Of a stretch of 18,482 bases of DNA, positions 1 to 6,099 are shown piece by piece. Source of the DNA: WVWN01 sp964563535 (GTDB taxonomy: Bacteria; RBG-13-66-14; B26-G2; WVWN01); contig CAZLXP010000048.1 in NCBI GenBank assembly GCA_964563535.1, positions 1 through 18,482 of the forward strand, read 5' to 3'. Position numbers and translations under genes: made by a program. The notes beneath the pieces are model-generated. The model was not told where the DNA came from. It ran no database searches and saw only the letters and a list, made by a program, of their open reading frames with translations. Within the stretch, counting starts at the first letter, position 1; every line of letters begins with the position of its first letter.

Positions 1-852
1 CTGCCAAACCCGCGGGGAGGAGCCGCGGCTGAGATTGGCGAAACGACAGGGCCGGGGGCGCTGCGCCCGGCCGCCGACGTTCCCCCGCGGCTGGGGGCGG
101 CGGTTTCCCCGCCGGTCCGGGGCGCGACGTCGGCCGAACGTGAAAAGCGCGGCCCAAAGCCAAAGCCCTTCGATTTTGAATTCCGGGCCGAGCGCGGCCG
201 CGTCGTCTTCCGGGGCGACCGCGGCGACGTCGTCATCTTGCACGAAGTCGACGTCGGCGGCCGAATTTCCGACAAAGAGCTCGCCGCGTCGCTGAAGGGT
301 AAGACGACGCGCGGAAAATCTTTCGAATTTTCGGCGGCCCATTCGTTCGTGACGAAAGCCGGCTCGGCCCGGTATCGCGTCGAGGCCGTCGAGGCGGTTC
401 ACGTATTGCCGTGGGTGGGGAAACCCGGTTACCTTCTGGAGGCGGAGGGTATTTTGACTTTCGCGGGAACGCTTACGTGGCGAGGGGGCAAGCTTGACCA
501 CCGCGCGACGGGCCGCTTGAGCCACGGCCGCCTTGTCCTCGCGCCGGATAACGTGCGGATAAGTTTAGAAGACGTGAACTTACAATTTTCGTTGCACAAC
601 GCGGCGCTCGCGATCGACGAGGGGACCTGCCGGGCGGCGGAGGCGCGTTGGCATTTCGGCGGCCGGGTCTCAAAGGCGGCGCTCGACGTCACCCTCCGTT
701 CCGAGAACATGACGTTCCAGAACCTGATCAATATGTTCGTCGGCGAGATCCGCGTTAGCTTCGCCGGCGTGGGTTTGGTGGAGCTTAGAATATTCGGTAC
801 GCCGTCTAAGCCCGAGTTCTATATACACGTAGAGCGTACGGACAAATATTAG
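1..852 (+). CDS. AsmA/TamB-like protein, C-terminal part (5' truncated)
   Basis: The reading frame is open from base 1 to the TAG at 850-852, so this is the last 283 residues of a gene that begins before the window; the first internal start-like codon is a TTG at 238, which I do not take as the real start. The first 60 or so residues are rich in Pro, Arg and Ala and look like a linker. The rest is a series of short alternating beta-strand segments (pattern RGRVVFRGDRG, then GRLSHGRLVLAP, then FAGVGLVELRIFGTPSKPEF). This repeating amphipathic beta pattern, ending in a short G-x-P-x-F type strand, resembles AsmA/TamB-type envelope proteins that move lipids or help outer-membrane assembly. The assignment rests on pattern only; no catalytic motif is visible. 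It is separated from the ATP synthase genes by a terminator and is probably unrelated to them. Confidence 0.5.
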   Translation: MPNPRGGAAAEIGETTGPGALRPAADVPPRLGAAVSPPVRGATSAEREKRGPKPKPFDFEFRAERGRVVFRGDRGDVVILHEVDVGGRISDKELAASLKGKTTRGKSFEFSAAHSFVTKAGSARYRVEAVEAVHVLPWVGKPGYLLEAEGILTFAGTLTWRGGKLDHRATGRLSHGRLVLAPDNVRISLEDVNLQFSLHNAALAIDEGTCRAAEARWHFGGRVSKAALDVTLRSENMTFQNLINMFVGEIRVSFAGVGLVELRIFGTPSKPEFYIHVERTDKY

Positions 853-869
853 TTTAATTCAATGTGGTA

Positions 870-897
870 AAGACATGGGCGGGAAACCGTATATACT
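870..897 (+). promoter_or_regulatory. Putative promoter of a small RNA or leader
   Basis: A good -10 hexamer TATACT lies at 892-897, with a weak -35 AAGACA at 870-875 and a 16-base spacer. The -10 sits inside an inverted repeat, CCGTA-5 bases-TACGG (887-901), which could be an operator. It lies after the stop of the AsmA-like gene and about 75 bases before a strong terminator. Inferred by eye only. Confidence 0.35.
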
Positions 898-903
898 ACG
901 GAC

Positions 904-997
904 ATAGCGCCAACCTCTTTCGGCCGCGTTAAAGCCTTGTTCAAGTAGGCGTGCTGACAGCTCCGGAGCGAAAAGAGGGCGCGAGCCCTCTTTTTTT
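904..997 (+). ncRNA. Candidate small RNA or terminated leader, no known family
   Basis: The stretch lies between a putative promoter (TATACT at 892-897) and a strong intrinsic terminator (971-997), with no convincing ORF, so it may be a transcript of about 94 nt. Visible pairing: GCCT (934-937) with AGGC (947-950), and the perfect palindrome GCTCCGGAGC (960-969). CCTCTTT at 914-920 is complementary to AAAGAGG at 972-978, inside the 5' arm of the terminator, so the RNA could switch between a long-range stem and the terminator hairpin, as attenuators do. I compared it by memory with 6S, SRP and tmRNA and see no match. It could instead be simply the 3' UTR of the upstream gene. The exact start is a guess. 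Confidence 0.35.
971..997 (+). terminator. Strong intrinsic terminator
   Basis: A perfect 10-bp stem, AAAAGAGGGC (971-980) and GCCCTCTTTT (985-994), closes a GCGA tetraloop and runs directly into a T tract ending at 997. It separates the upstream gene or candidate small RNA from the ATP synthase operon. Confidence 0.9.
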
Positions 998-1019
998 ACG
1001 GGTTGAGCACCAAATTCTC

Positions 1020-1048
1020 TTGTATTTAGCGGGGCCGAATGTTATATT
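1020..1048 (+). promoter_or_regulatory. Putative sigma-70-type promoter of the ATP synthase operon
   Basis: TTGTAT (1020-1025) and TATATT (1043-1048) are separated by 17 bases, the preferred spacing. It lies just after the terminator and 40 bases before the first gene, where the operon promoter is expected. The transcript would start near 1055. A second TATAAA at 1075-1080 has no evident -35. Confidence 0.5.
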
Positions 1049-1087
1049 TTGTGAAAAATCCAAGCTACTGGGCCTATAAAACCGCAA

Positions 1088-1330
1088 TTGGGCGCGCCGC
1101 GAAGAGAGGAGGACCGTAGCGACCGCGGCCGGCGGATTATTCGTAACGCCGCGATCGTCATAAACCTCGTATGGACTTTTACGGCCGTCATATTCGGGGG
1201 GTTCTTCGCGGGGTATTTCTTAGATAGATGGCTGGGAACGTCGCCGGCGCTTACGCTCCTGTTCAGTTTTTTAGGGATAGCCGCGGCTATTTATTTGGTG
1301 TTGCGTGAGGCGCCGCGCTTACTCCGATGA
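1088..1330 (+). CDS. atpZ: AtpZ/AtpI-type accessory membrane protein of ATP synthase
   Basis: An 80-residue protein with a basic, charged N-terminus and two membrane helices (about residues 19-43 and 54-73), joined by a GYFLDRWLGTSP-type turn. This turn is the hallmark of the small AtpZ family encoded at the head of many ATP synthase operons, where the protein is thought to help ion supply or assembly with AtpI. The start is uncertain: TTG at 1088 lacks a clear ribosome binding site, while a purine-rich AGAGAGGAGG at 1103-1112 lies inside the frame with no standard start codon in phase soon after it. The conserved part begins near base 1136. The stop overlaps the atpI start in an ATGA, implying translational coupling. 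Function is inferred from family and position. Confidence 0.75.
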   Translation: MGAPRREEDRSDRGRRIIRNAAIVINLVWTFTAVIFGGFFAGYFLDRWLGTSPALTLLFSFLGIAAAIYLVLREAPRLLR

Positions 1331-1743
1331 ACGAAAACCGCGAAGTATATTGTCCTGCTTTATTTTACGTCGGCTTAGCGTTTGCCGTTGCCGCGGCCGT
1401 CGCGAGCGCGGCACTCCTCGGCGGCGGCGGTTGGGCGTTGGGCGCTTTCCTGGGGGCGGGAGCCGTCGCGGCGGACTTTTATTTTCTGACTGTTTTCGCG
1501 GTAGTTTGGGTGAAGACGGCCCAACGCGGCGGCCGCGGCCTTTTGGCGCTCGGTACCGTAGCTTTGATAGGTAAAACGTTTTTGCCGCCGGCCTTAATTT
1601 CGGCTTTGGTTTGGTTTAACGCCGTAGACCCATATCCCGCGGCATTCGGCGCGGTCGTAGTGGCGACGAGCGCCCCCGCCGTTCTGGCGGCTGGTTTTTT
1701 ACGGAAGAGGGGCCGGAAACCGATTAGATTATGGAAAAGCTGA
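1327..1743 (+). CDS. atpI: ATP synthase protein I-like membrane protein
   Basis: A 138-residue hydrophobic protein with four probable membrane helices (about residues 13-33, 36-58, 70-92 and 100-122) and a basic C-terminal tail (RKRGRKP). Size, helix number and position between atpZ and atpB fit the AtpI family, which assists c-ring assembly or Mg2+/Ca2+ supply to the synthase. The helices are rich in Ala and Gly and the sequence itself is weakly conserved, so position carries much of the call. The start ATG overlaps the atpZ stop (ATGA), and the 3' end overlaps atpB by 13 bases. Confidence 0.7.
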   Translation: MNENREVYCPALFYVGLAFAVAAAVASAALLGGGGWALGAFLGAGAVAADFYFLTVFAVVWVKTAQRGGRGLLALGTVALIGKTFLPPALISALVWFNAVDPYPAAFGAVVVATSAPAVLAAGFLRKRGRKPIRLWKS

Positions 1744-2486
1744 AAGTCGGTTTGGAATGGGGTCTTCCGCTCCCCGGCCTTCATCATGACGCGGCGGCGG
1801 TTGTAACGAACGCCGTTCTCGTCGCCGTGTTCGTGCTGGCTGCGTTTTACGTTATTTGCCGTCGGGCGAAATTGAAACCCGGCGTACTCCAGATGATGGT
1901 TGAGGCCGTAATCGACGTCGGGGAAAATTTTTTACGCGATATCGGCGGGCAGAAAATCGTCAAATATTTACCTTTTTCGCTGGCCCTTTTCCTTTACATA
2001 TTGTTCGCCAACCTCGCCGGTATGATACCCGGTTTCGTGTCCCCGACGAGTAACGTAAACGTTAACGCCGCGATGGCGGCCTGCGTGTTCGTCATGACGT
2101 TCTACGTCGGCATAAAGGAGTTGGGTCTTAAACGCTACTTCCGGGAAAAAATGGGGCCGGTGTTGGCGATAGGTCCTATTTTTATCATCCTCGAGACGTT
2201 CAGCGAGATGTCCAGGCCGTTGTCGTTAACCGTCCGTCTTTTCGGCAACATTCGCGGCGAAGACACCTTCGTTATGGTGTTGAACAACCTGGTCGTTAAC
2301 GCCCATAACCTATTTCCGTTCCTCAAGTTGGGCGGCGGCCATTTACAATACGGTATGGCGCAATGGGTGATGCCTTTCGTGTACGCGCTTATGGCCCTTA
2401 CTAGTTTTCTACAGGCGTTCGTCTTCGCCTTCCTCCCCATCCTATATTTCAGCGCGGCCGTGGGGTGGGGCGAGGAAGCGCATTAA
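1731..2486 (+). CDS. atpB: ATP synthase F0 subunit a
   Basis: A 251-residue subunit a, the stator channel protein that passes ions to and from the c ring. The N-terminus reads LEWGLPLPGLHHD, followed by several membrane helices. The diagnostic block SRPLSLTVRLFGN (about residues 161-173) contains the essential stator arginine, here R169, followed by an acidic GED turn. The last helix region, LQAFVFAFLPILYF, matches the usual LQAxxFxxLTxxY with Pro in place of the common Thr. The protein ends in an acidic GWGEEAH tail. The gene starts inside the end of atpI and is followed by a 45-base gap holding a strong ribosome binding site for atpE. Identity is certain; ion preference cannot be read from this subunit alone. 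Confidence 0.97.
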   Translation: MEKLKVGLEWGLPLPGLHHDAAAVVTNAVLVAVFVLAAFYVICRRAKLKPGVLQMMVEAVIDVGENFLRDIGGQKIVKYLPFSLALFLYILFANLAGMIPGFVSPTSNVNVNAAMAACVFVMTFYVGIKELGLKRYFREKMGPVLAIGPIFIILETFSEMSRPLSLTVRLFGNIRGEDTFVMVLNNLVVNAHNLFPFLKLGGGHLQYGMAQWVMPFVYALMALTSFLQAFVFAFLPILYFSAAVGWGEEAH

Positions 2487-2514
2487 TAAGTGGGCTTACG
2501 GCATAGCACGTTTC

Positions 2515-2521
2515 AAGGAGG
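2515..2521 (+). promoter_or_regulatory. Strong ribosome binding site of atpE
   Basis: AAGGAGG lies 10 bases before the ATG at 2532. It decides the start: a longer reading from TTG 2490 would place this site inside the gene and add 14 non-conserved residues. A strong site suits a subunit made in roughly tenfold excess over the others. Confidence 0.8.
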
Positions 2522-2531
2522 CCTTGACGAT

Positions 2532-2906
2532 ATGGGCGTAAAAAAGTGGTTCATAGTCGGCCTGCTCTTCCTCGCTTTCGCCGCGGGTGCCGCTTACGGC
2601 GCGGCAGGAAAACCCGCGGCGCCGGAGGCCAAGGCCGCTTCGGCCGATGCGGCGGCGAAGGGCTTCTCGACCGTGCTTGTGTTCGCGGTAGCGGGAATGG
2701 CGTTCGCGGCGGTCGGGGCCGCCTTCTCGCAGGCGATTACCGCGGCGGCGGCCTTACACGGCATAGCTCGCCAACCGGAAGCTTCGGGCAAGCTGTTCAT
2801 CCCCATGATACTCGCCATCGTTTTTATCGAGACCCTCGCCATTTATACTTTGGTCGTAGCGCTATTGTTAATATTCTCTAACCCGTTGACGGCTTTGCTC
2901 GGTTAA
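2532..2906 (+). CDS. atpE: ATP synthase F0 subunit c, with signal-peptide-like N-terminus
   Basis: A 124-residue proteolipid that forms the rotor ring. The mature hairpin (about residues 44-124) has the polar loop ARQPEA and the ion-binding helix FIETLAIY with the essential carboxylate E100. The first 24 or so residues (MGVKKW, a hydrophobic run, then AAYGA) look like a Sec signal peptide, followed by an Ala/Lys-rich linker, so the precursor is about 45 residues longer than usual. Such N-terminal signals are known in some bacteria, for example Aquifex. Aligned with the Na+-type Ilyobacter tartaricus ring, Q67 (Q32), E100 (E65), T101 (S66) and Y105 (Y70) fit Na+ ligands, but L102 replaces T67 and F98 replaces V63. 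The first-helix GxGxGxG motif is reduced to AxGxAxS. Confidence 0.95.
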   Translation: MGVKKWFIVGLLFLAFAAGAAYGAAGKPAAPEAKAASADAAAKGFSTVLVFAVAGMAFAAVGAAFSQAITAAAALHGIARQPEASGKLFIPMILAIVFIETLAIYTLVVALLLIFSNPLTALLG

Positions 2907-2912
2907 CCGGCG

Positions 2913-3425
2913 ATGCTGGAACTTAACCTCAACATATTTTTATACCAACTGGGCGTTTTCGTCGTATTCGCCGTTATCCTCACGGTGATTTACAAATTGC
3001 TGCTCGCGCCTGTTCTCCGCGAACGGCGGGAACGCATCGAGGGCGACATGGCGCGGGCGGCCGCGGCTCGGGCCGAGGCGGACGGCCTCAAATCCAAGTA
3101 CGAGGAAAAGATGGCCGACGTGGGCGAGGAAGCTTCGGCTATACTCAAACGCGTTAACGAGGAAGCGGCGCGTCACCGCGAAGAGCTTTTGGGTCAAGCG
3201 AGACGGCAAGCCGAGGCGTTAGTGGGGAAGGCCGAGGAACTCATCGCCATCGAGGAAGCACAGGCGGTAGAGAGGATTCGGGCCGAGATGGCCGATATGG
3301 CCGTCGCTATCGCGGGGCGCGTGCTCGAGCAGACCCGAACTACGCGACGGGAACGCAAGCTCGCCGAGAAATTTTTAACCGAGTTAGAAGGTCGTGAAGC
3401 CTTCGACCGGCGGGTAGACTCTTAG
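2913..3425 (+). CDS. atpF: ATP synthase F0 subunit b
   Basis: A 170-residue peripheral-stalk subunit. One N-terminal membrane helix (about residues 6-30, beginning after LELNLNIF) is followed by a PVLRERRERI turn and a long, highly charged helix rich in Ala, Glu, Arg and Lys up to about residue 150, the right-handed coiled coil that dimerises and joins F0 to delta and alpha. The length is normal. Only one b-type gene is present, so the stalk is predicted to be a homodimer rather than the b/b' pair of photosynthetic bacteria. It begins 6 bases after atpE and ends 7 bases before atpH. Confidence 0.93.
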   Translation: MLELNLNIFLYQLGVFVVFAVILTVIYKLLLAPVLRERRERIEGDMARAAAARAEADGLKSKYEEKMADVGEEASAILKRVNEEAARHREELLGQARRQAEALVGKAEELIAIEEAQAVERIRAEMADMAVAIAGRVLEQTRTTRRERKLAEKFLTELEGREAFDRRVDS

Positions 3426-3432
3426 GTTAAAG

Positions 3433-4002
3433 ATGCGAGACTCGGTAGTCGCGCGACGTTACGCCCGCGCGGTTTATAAGCTCAGCCACGCGCAAGGTAA
3501 AGTCGCCGAGGTGGCGGCGGACCTGGGCGTTTTCGCCGAGGTGTTCCGCACCCAAGAGGACCTCCGTAAGGTGTTGGCGCACCCGGCCGTATCTTCCCCC
3601 GGCAAGATGCGTTTAATCCGGGGGATAGTCGAAAACGAAATGACCCGGGACTTCCTCGAATTCCTTATCGAGAAAGGCCGACTAACGCTGGTCCCGGTAA
3701 TCGCCGAGGCCTTTTTGAAAATTTACCGGCGCGACGCCGGTATCGTCGCCGTGGAAGTGACCTCCGCCGTACCGCTCGCGGATGACCTTAAGGGAAGGCT
3801 GATCACGGTGCTCGGACGGCTTACGGGAAAGCGTATTGAAGTAGGAACCGCCGTTGACGGAAGCGTAATCGGAGGTTTAAAGCTCAAGATCGGCGACCAC
3901 GTTATCGACGGGACGTTGGCGGCTCGTTTAGAACGTATCCGAGAGACTATGGCCGGTGCTGCTCCGGACGGGGAACGGCGGCCCCGAGGAGACCTCTTAT
4001 GA
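3433..4002 (+). CDS. atpH: ATP synthase F1 subunit delta
   Basis: A 189-residue delta (OSCP) subunit that links the b stalk to the top of the alpha3-beta3 head. The N-terminal helical domain carries VARRYARAVYKLS, and the C-terminal domain has VEVTSAVPL and the conserved block GSVIGGLKLKIGDHVIDGTLAARLERI (split: G-S-V-I-G-G at about 154-159, D-G-T-L-A-A-R-L near 168-175). A tail of about 15 residues rich in Arg, Gly and Pro follows the usual end. The stop overlaps the atpA start (ATGA at 3999-4002). Confidence 0.95.
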   Translation: MRDSVVARRYARAVYKLSHAQGKVAEVAADLGVFAEVFRTQEDLRKVLAHPAVSSPGKMRLIRGIVENEMTRDFLEFLIEKGRLTLVPVIAEAFLKIYRRDAGIVAVEVTSAVPLADDLKGRLITVLGRLTGKRIEVGTAVDGSVIGGLKLKIGDHVIDGTLAARLERIRETMAGAAPDGERRPRGDLL

Positions 4003-5558
4003 GGATTAGCCCGGACGAGATAAGCGAAATACTTAAGGCCGAGATCGCTCGCTATCGCAAAGAGCTCGACGTCACGACGACGGGCATCGTGACGGGCGTG
4101 GGCGACGGCATCGCCCAGGTTTACGGCCTCTCGGACGCGATGTATAACGAGATGATACTTTTTAGCGGCGGCGTCTACGGTATCGCGATGAACCTCGAAG
4201 AAACTACGGTGGGGGTAGTGATTCTGGGGGACGACCGCGGCATAAAAGAAGGCGACATCGCGCGTACCACCCGCCGGATTTTGGAAGTCCCGGTAGGCGA
4301 GGCTTTGTTGGGCCGAGTGGTAACGCCCGTAGGCGACCCCCTCGACGGCCGCGGCGCCGTCCCCCGCGATAAGACGCTCCCGCTGGAGGGCCGGGCGCCC
4401 AACGTCGTCCGTCGCCGCCCCGTCAGTCAACCGCTCCAAACGGGCCTTAAGGCTGTAGATGCGATGATGCCCATAGGCCGAGGGCAACGGGAGCTTATCC
4501 TGGGCGACCGCGGCATAGGGAAAACCGCGATATGCGTAGATACTATCATCAACCAACGGGACACCGACGTCGTTTGCGTTTACGTGGCCATAGGGCAGAA
4601 GAACTCCACCGTCGCGAAGGTCGTTAAGACCTTCCAAGAATACGACGCCATGTCGTATACTACGGTCGTCCACGCCGGCGCGTCGGACCCCGCGCCGCTG
4701 CAGTATATCGCCCCCTACGCCGGCTGCGCGATGGGGGAGTATTTTCGCGACAACGGTCGCCACGCCCTTGTAATATACGACGACCTCTCCAAACATGCCT
4801 GGGCGTACCGGCAACTCTCGCTACTTTTAAGGAGGCCGCCGGGACGGGAGGCGTACCCGGGCGACGTTTTCTATTTGCACGCCCGGCTGCTCGAGCGCGC
4901 CGCTAAACTGTCGGACGAGATGGGGGGCGGGTCGTTAACGGCCTTGCCCATTATCGAGACCCAGGCGGGCGATATTTCGACCTACATTCCTACGAACGTT
5001 ATTTCGATAACCGACGGCCAGATCTATCTCGAGGATAACCTCTTTTACGCCGGTATCCGGCCCGCGATAAATGTGGGCCTCTCGGTATCGCGGGTGGGCG
5101 GCAAAGCGCAGAATAAGGCCATGAAGAAGGTCGCCGGGATGTTGCGCCTCGACCTCGCGCAGTACCGCGAGCTCGAGAAGTTCGTCCAATTCGGGACCGA
5201 ACTCGACCAGGCAACCCGGGACCAAATACGCCGGGGCGAGCGGGTCGTCGAAGTCCTGAAACAGGACCAGTATGCTCCCGTGCCCGTCGACGAGCAAGTC
5301 TTGATAATTAACGCCGCGATATCCGGCGCGCTGGATGACGTGCCGCCGGAATTAATCCGGGAATGCGGCGATAAGTTCCTCGAGTATATGAGGGCGGTGC
5401 GCCCCGAGTATGGCCGGGGCATTAGGGAGACCGGCGATTTACCGGATGACGTGCACGGAAGACTTAACGAGGAAACCGCGACCTTCGTGTCGGGCTATTT
5501 GCGCCAGAAGGGTATTTTGGGCGGCGACGCGGAAGTTGCGGTTCGGACCGAGGGCTAA
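3999..5558 (+). CDS. atpA: ATP synthase F1 subunit alpha
   Basis: A 519-residue alpha subunit, normal length. Domains in order: N-terminal beta-barrel (GIVTGVGDGIAQVYGL), nucleotide-binding domain with the P-loop at 169-176, Walker B region VIYDDLSKHAWAY, the PPGREAYPGDVFYLHARLLER block, and the arginine finger R365 in SVSRVGGKAQ that completes the catalytic site of beta. The C-terminal helical domain follows. The odd point is the P-loop: it reads GDRGIGKT where nearly all alpha subunits have GDRQTGKT, so Q172 and T173 (same numbers as in E. coli) are Gly and Ile. K175 and T176 are kept, so nucleotide binding at the non-catalytic site is probably retained but altered. The gene overlaps atpH and is followed 4 bases later by a lipoprotein gene rather than atpG. 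Confidence 0.97.
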   Translation: MRISPDEISEILKAEIARYRKELDVTTTGIVTGVGDGIAQVYGLSDAMYNEMILFSGGVYGIAMNLEETTVGVVILGDDRGIKEGDIARTTRRILEVPVGEALLGRVVTPVGDPLDGRGAVPRDKTLPLEGRAPNVVRRRPVSQPLQTGLKAVDAMMPIGRGQRELILGDRGIGKTAICVDTIINQRDTDVVCVYVAIGQKNSTVAKVVKTFQEYDAMSYTTVVHAGASDPAPLQYIAPYAGCAMGEYFRDNGRHALVIYDDLSKHAWAYRQLSLLLRRPPGREAYPGDVFYLHARLLERAAKLSDEMGGGSLTALPIIETQAGDISTYIPTNVISITDGQIYLEDNLFYAGIRPAINVGLSVSRVGGKAQNKAMKKVAGMLRLDLAQYRELEKFVQFGTELDQATRDQIRRGERVVEVLKQDQYAPVPVDEQVLIINAAISGALDDVPPELIRECGDKFLEYMRAVRPEYGRGIRETGDLPDDVHGRLNEETATFVSGYLRQKGILGGDAEVAVRTEG

Positions 5559-5562
5559 GCAG

Positions 5563-6099
5563 ATGCGCCGGCTCCCGGTATCGCTTTTCGTAGCGGCGCC
5601 GCTATTTGCGTTAACGTCTTGTTTAAACGTGGTCGACATCGCGCAACCGTCGGAAGTCCGCGCCGGTTCCGAATTTGAAGTCGGGTTGGCCGTCCGCGCC
5701 GACGCGAATATTCCAAACGGCGCTCCCGCGTCGGGTTTCGGCGTTTTGGCTGTGTCGTTGCCGGAAGGCTCGGCCGTTAAGGAAGCGGGCTTCCGCGGCG
5801 CGGCTCGAGGGAAGCTGTGGTGGTGGGAGAACGTCGACGGCGGTTCGTTGGGAGAGCGTCCGGGTTACGTGTGGATATTCTTCGGCACCGGCAAGGCGTA
5901 CGATTGGCCGGCGTTAGCAGGCCAGGTCTTCGACGTGAAGCTCAGGATAAAGGCGAATATGACGCCGGGCGATTACCGTTTGGGGTACGTCGCCGGGGTC
6001 GTGCCGGCGGCGCCGGAGGGCGGCCCGGACCTGGAGCGGCTGGAGTGGGGGCGGGCGGGCGCCGAGGGGTTCGCGGCGAGGTGGGTGACATTTAAATAA
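5563..6099 (+). CDS. Uncharacterised lipoprotein inside the ATP synthase operon
   Basis: I do not recognise a family. The 178-residue protein starts at ATG 5563, 8 bases after AGGG; an earlier in-frame start would overlap atpA by 150 bases and push the signal peptide inwards. The N-terminus MRRLPVSLFVAAPLFALTSC is a classic lipoprotein signal with lipobox LTSC and acceptor Cys20. Leu at +2 would favour the outer membrane under the E. coli Lol rule. The mature part opens with VDIAQPSEVRAGSEFEVGLAV and closes with GDYRLGYVAGV, a pattern of beta strands like an immunoglobulin or cohesin-type sandwich, and has a Trp-rich patch (KLWWWENV) near residue 87. The stop overlaps the atpG start (TAATG), so gamma translation is probably coupled to it. 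Its presence between alpha and gamma is unusual. Confidence 0.85.
   Translation: MRRLPVSLFVAAPLFALTSCLNVVDIAQPSEVRAGSEFEVGLAVRADANIPNGAPASGFGVLAVSLPEGSAVKEAGFRGAARGKLWWWENVDGGSLGERPGYVWIFFGTGKAYDWPALAGQVFDVKLRIKANMTPGDYRLGYVAGVVPAAPEGGPDLERLEWGRAGAEGFAARWVTFK

Noticed and set aside
35..295. Open frame on the + strand, Arg/Ser/Pro-rich
   Set aside because: It overlaps the AsmA/TamB-like frame, which is open from base 1, and its composition is that of an out-of-frame reading.
3723..4814. Long open frame on the - strand (363 codons) opposite atpH and atpA
   Set aside because: It lies wholly opposite two certain genes, has no recognisable domain, and long antisense frames are expected in GC-rich coding DNA.
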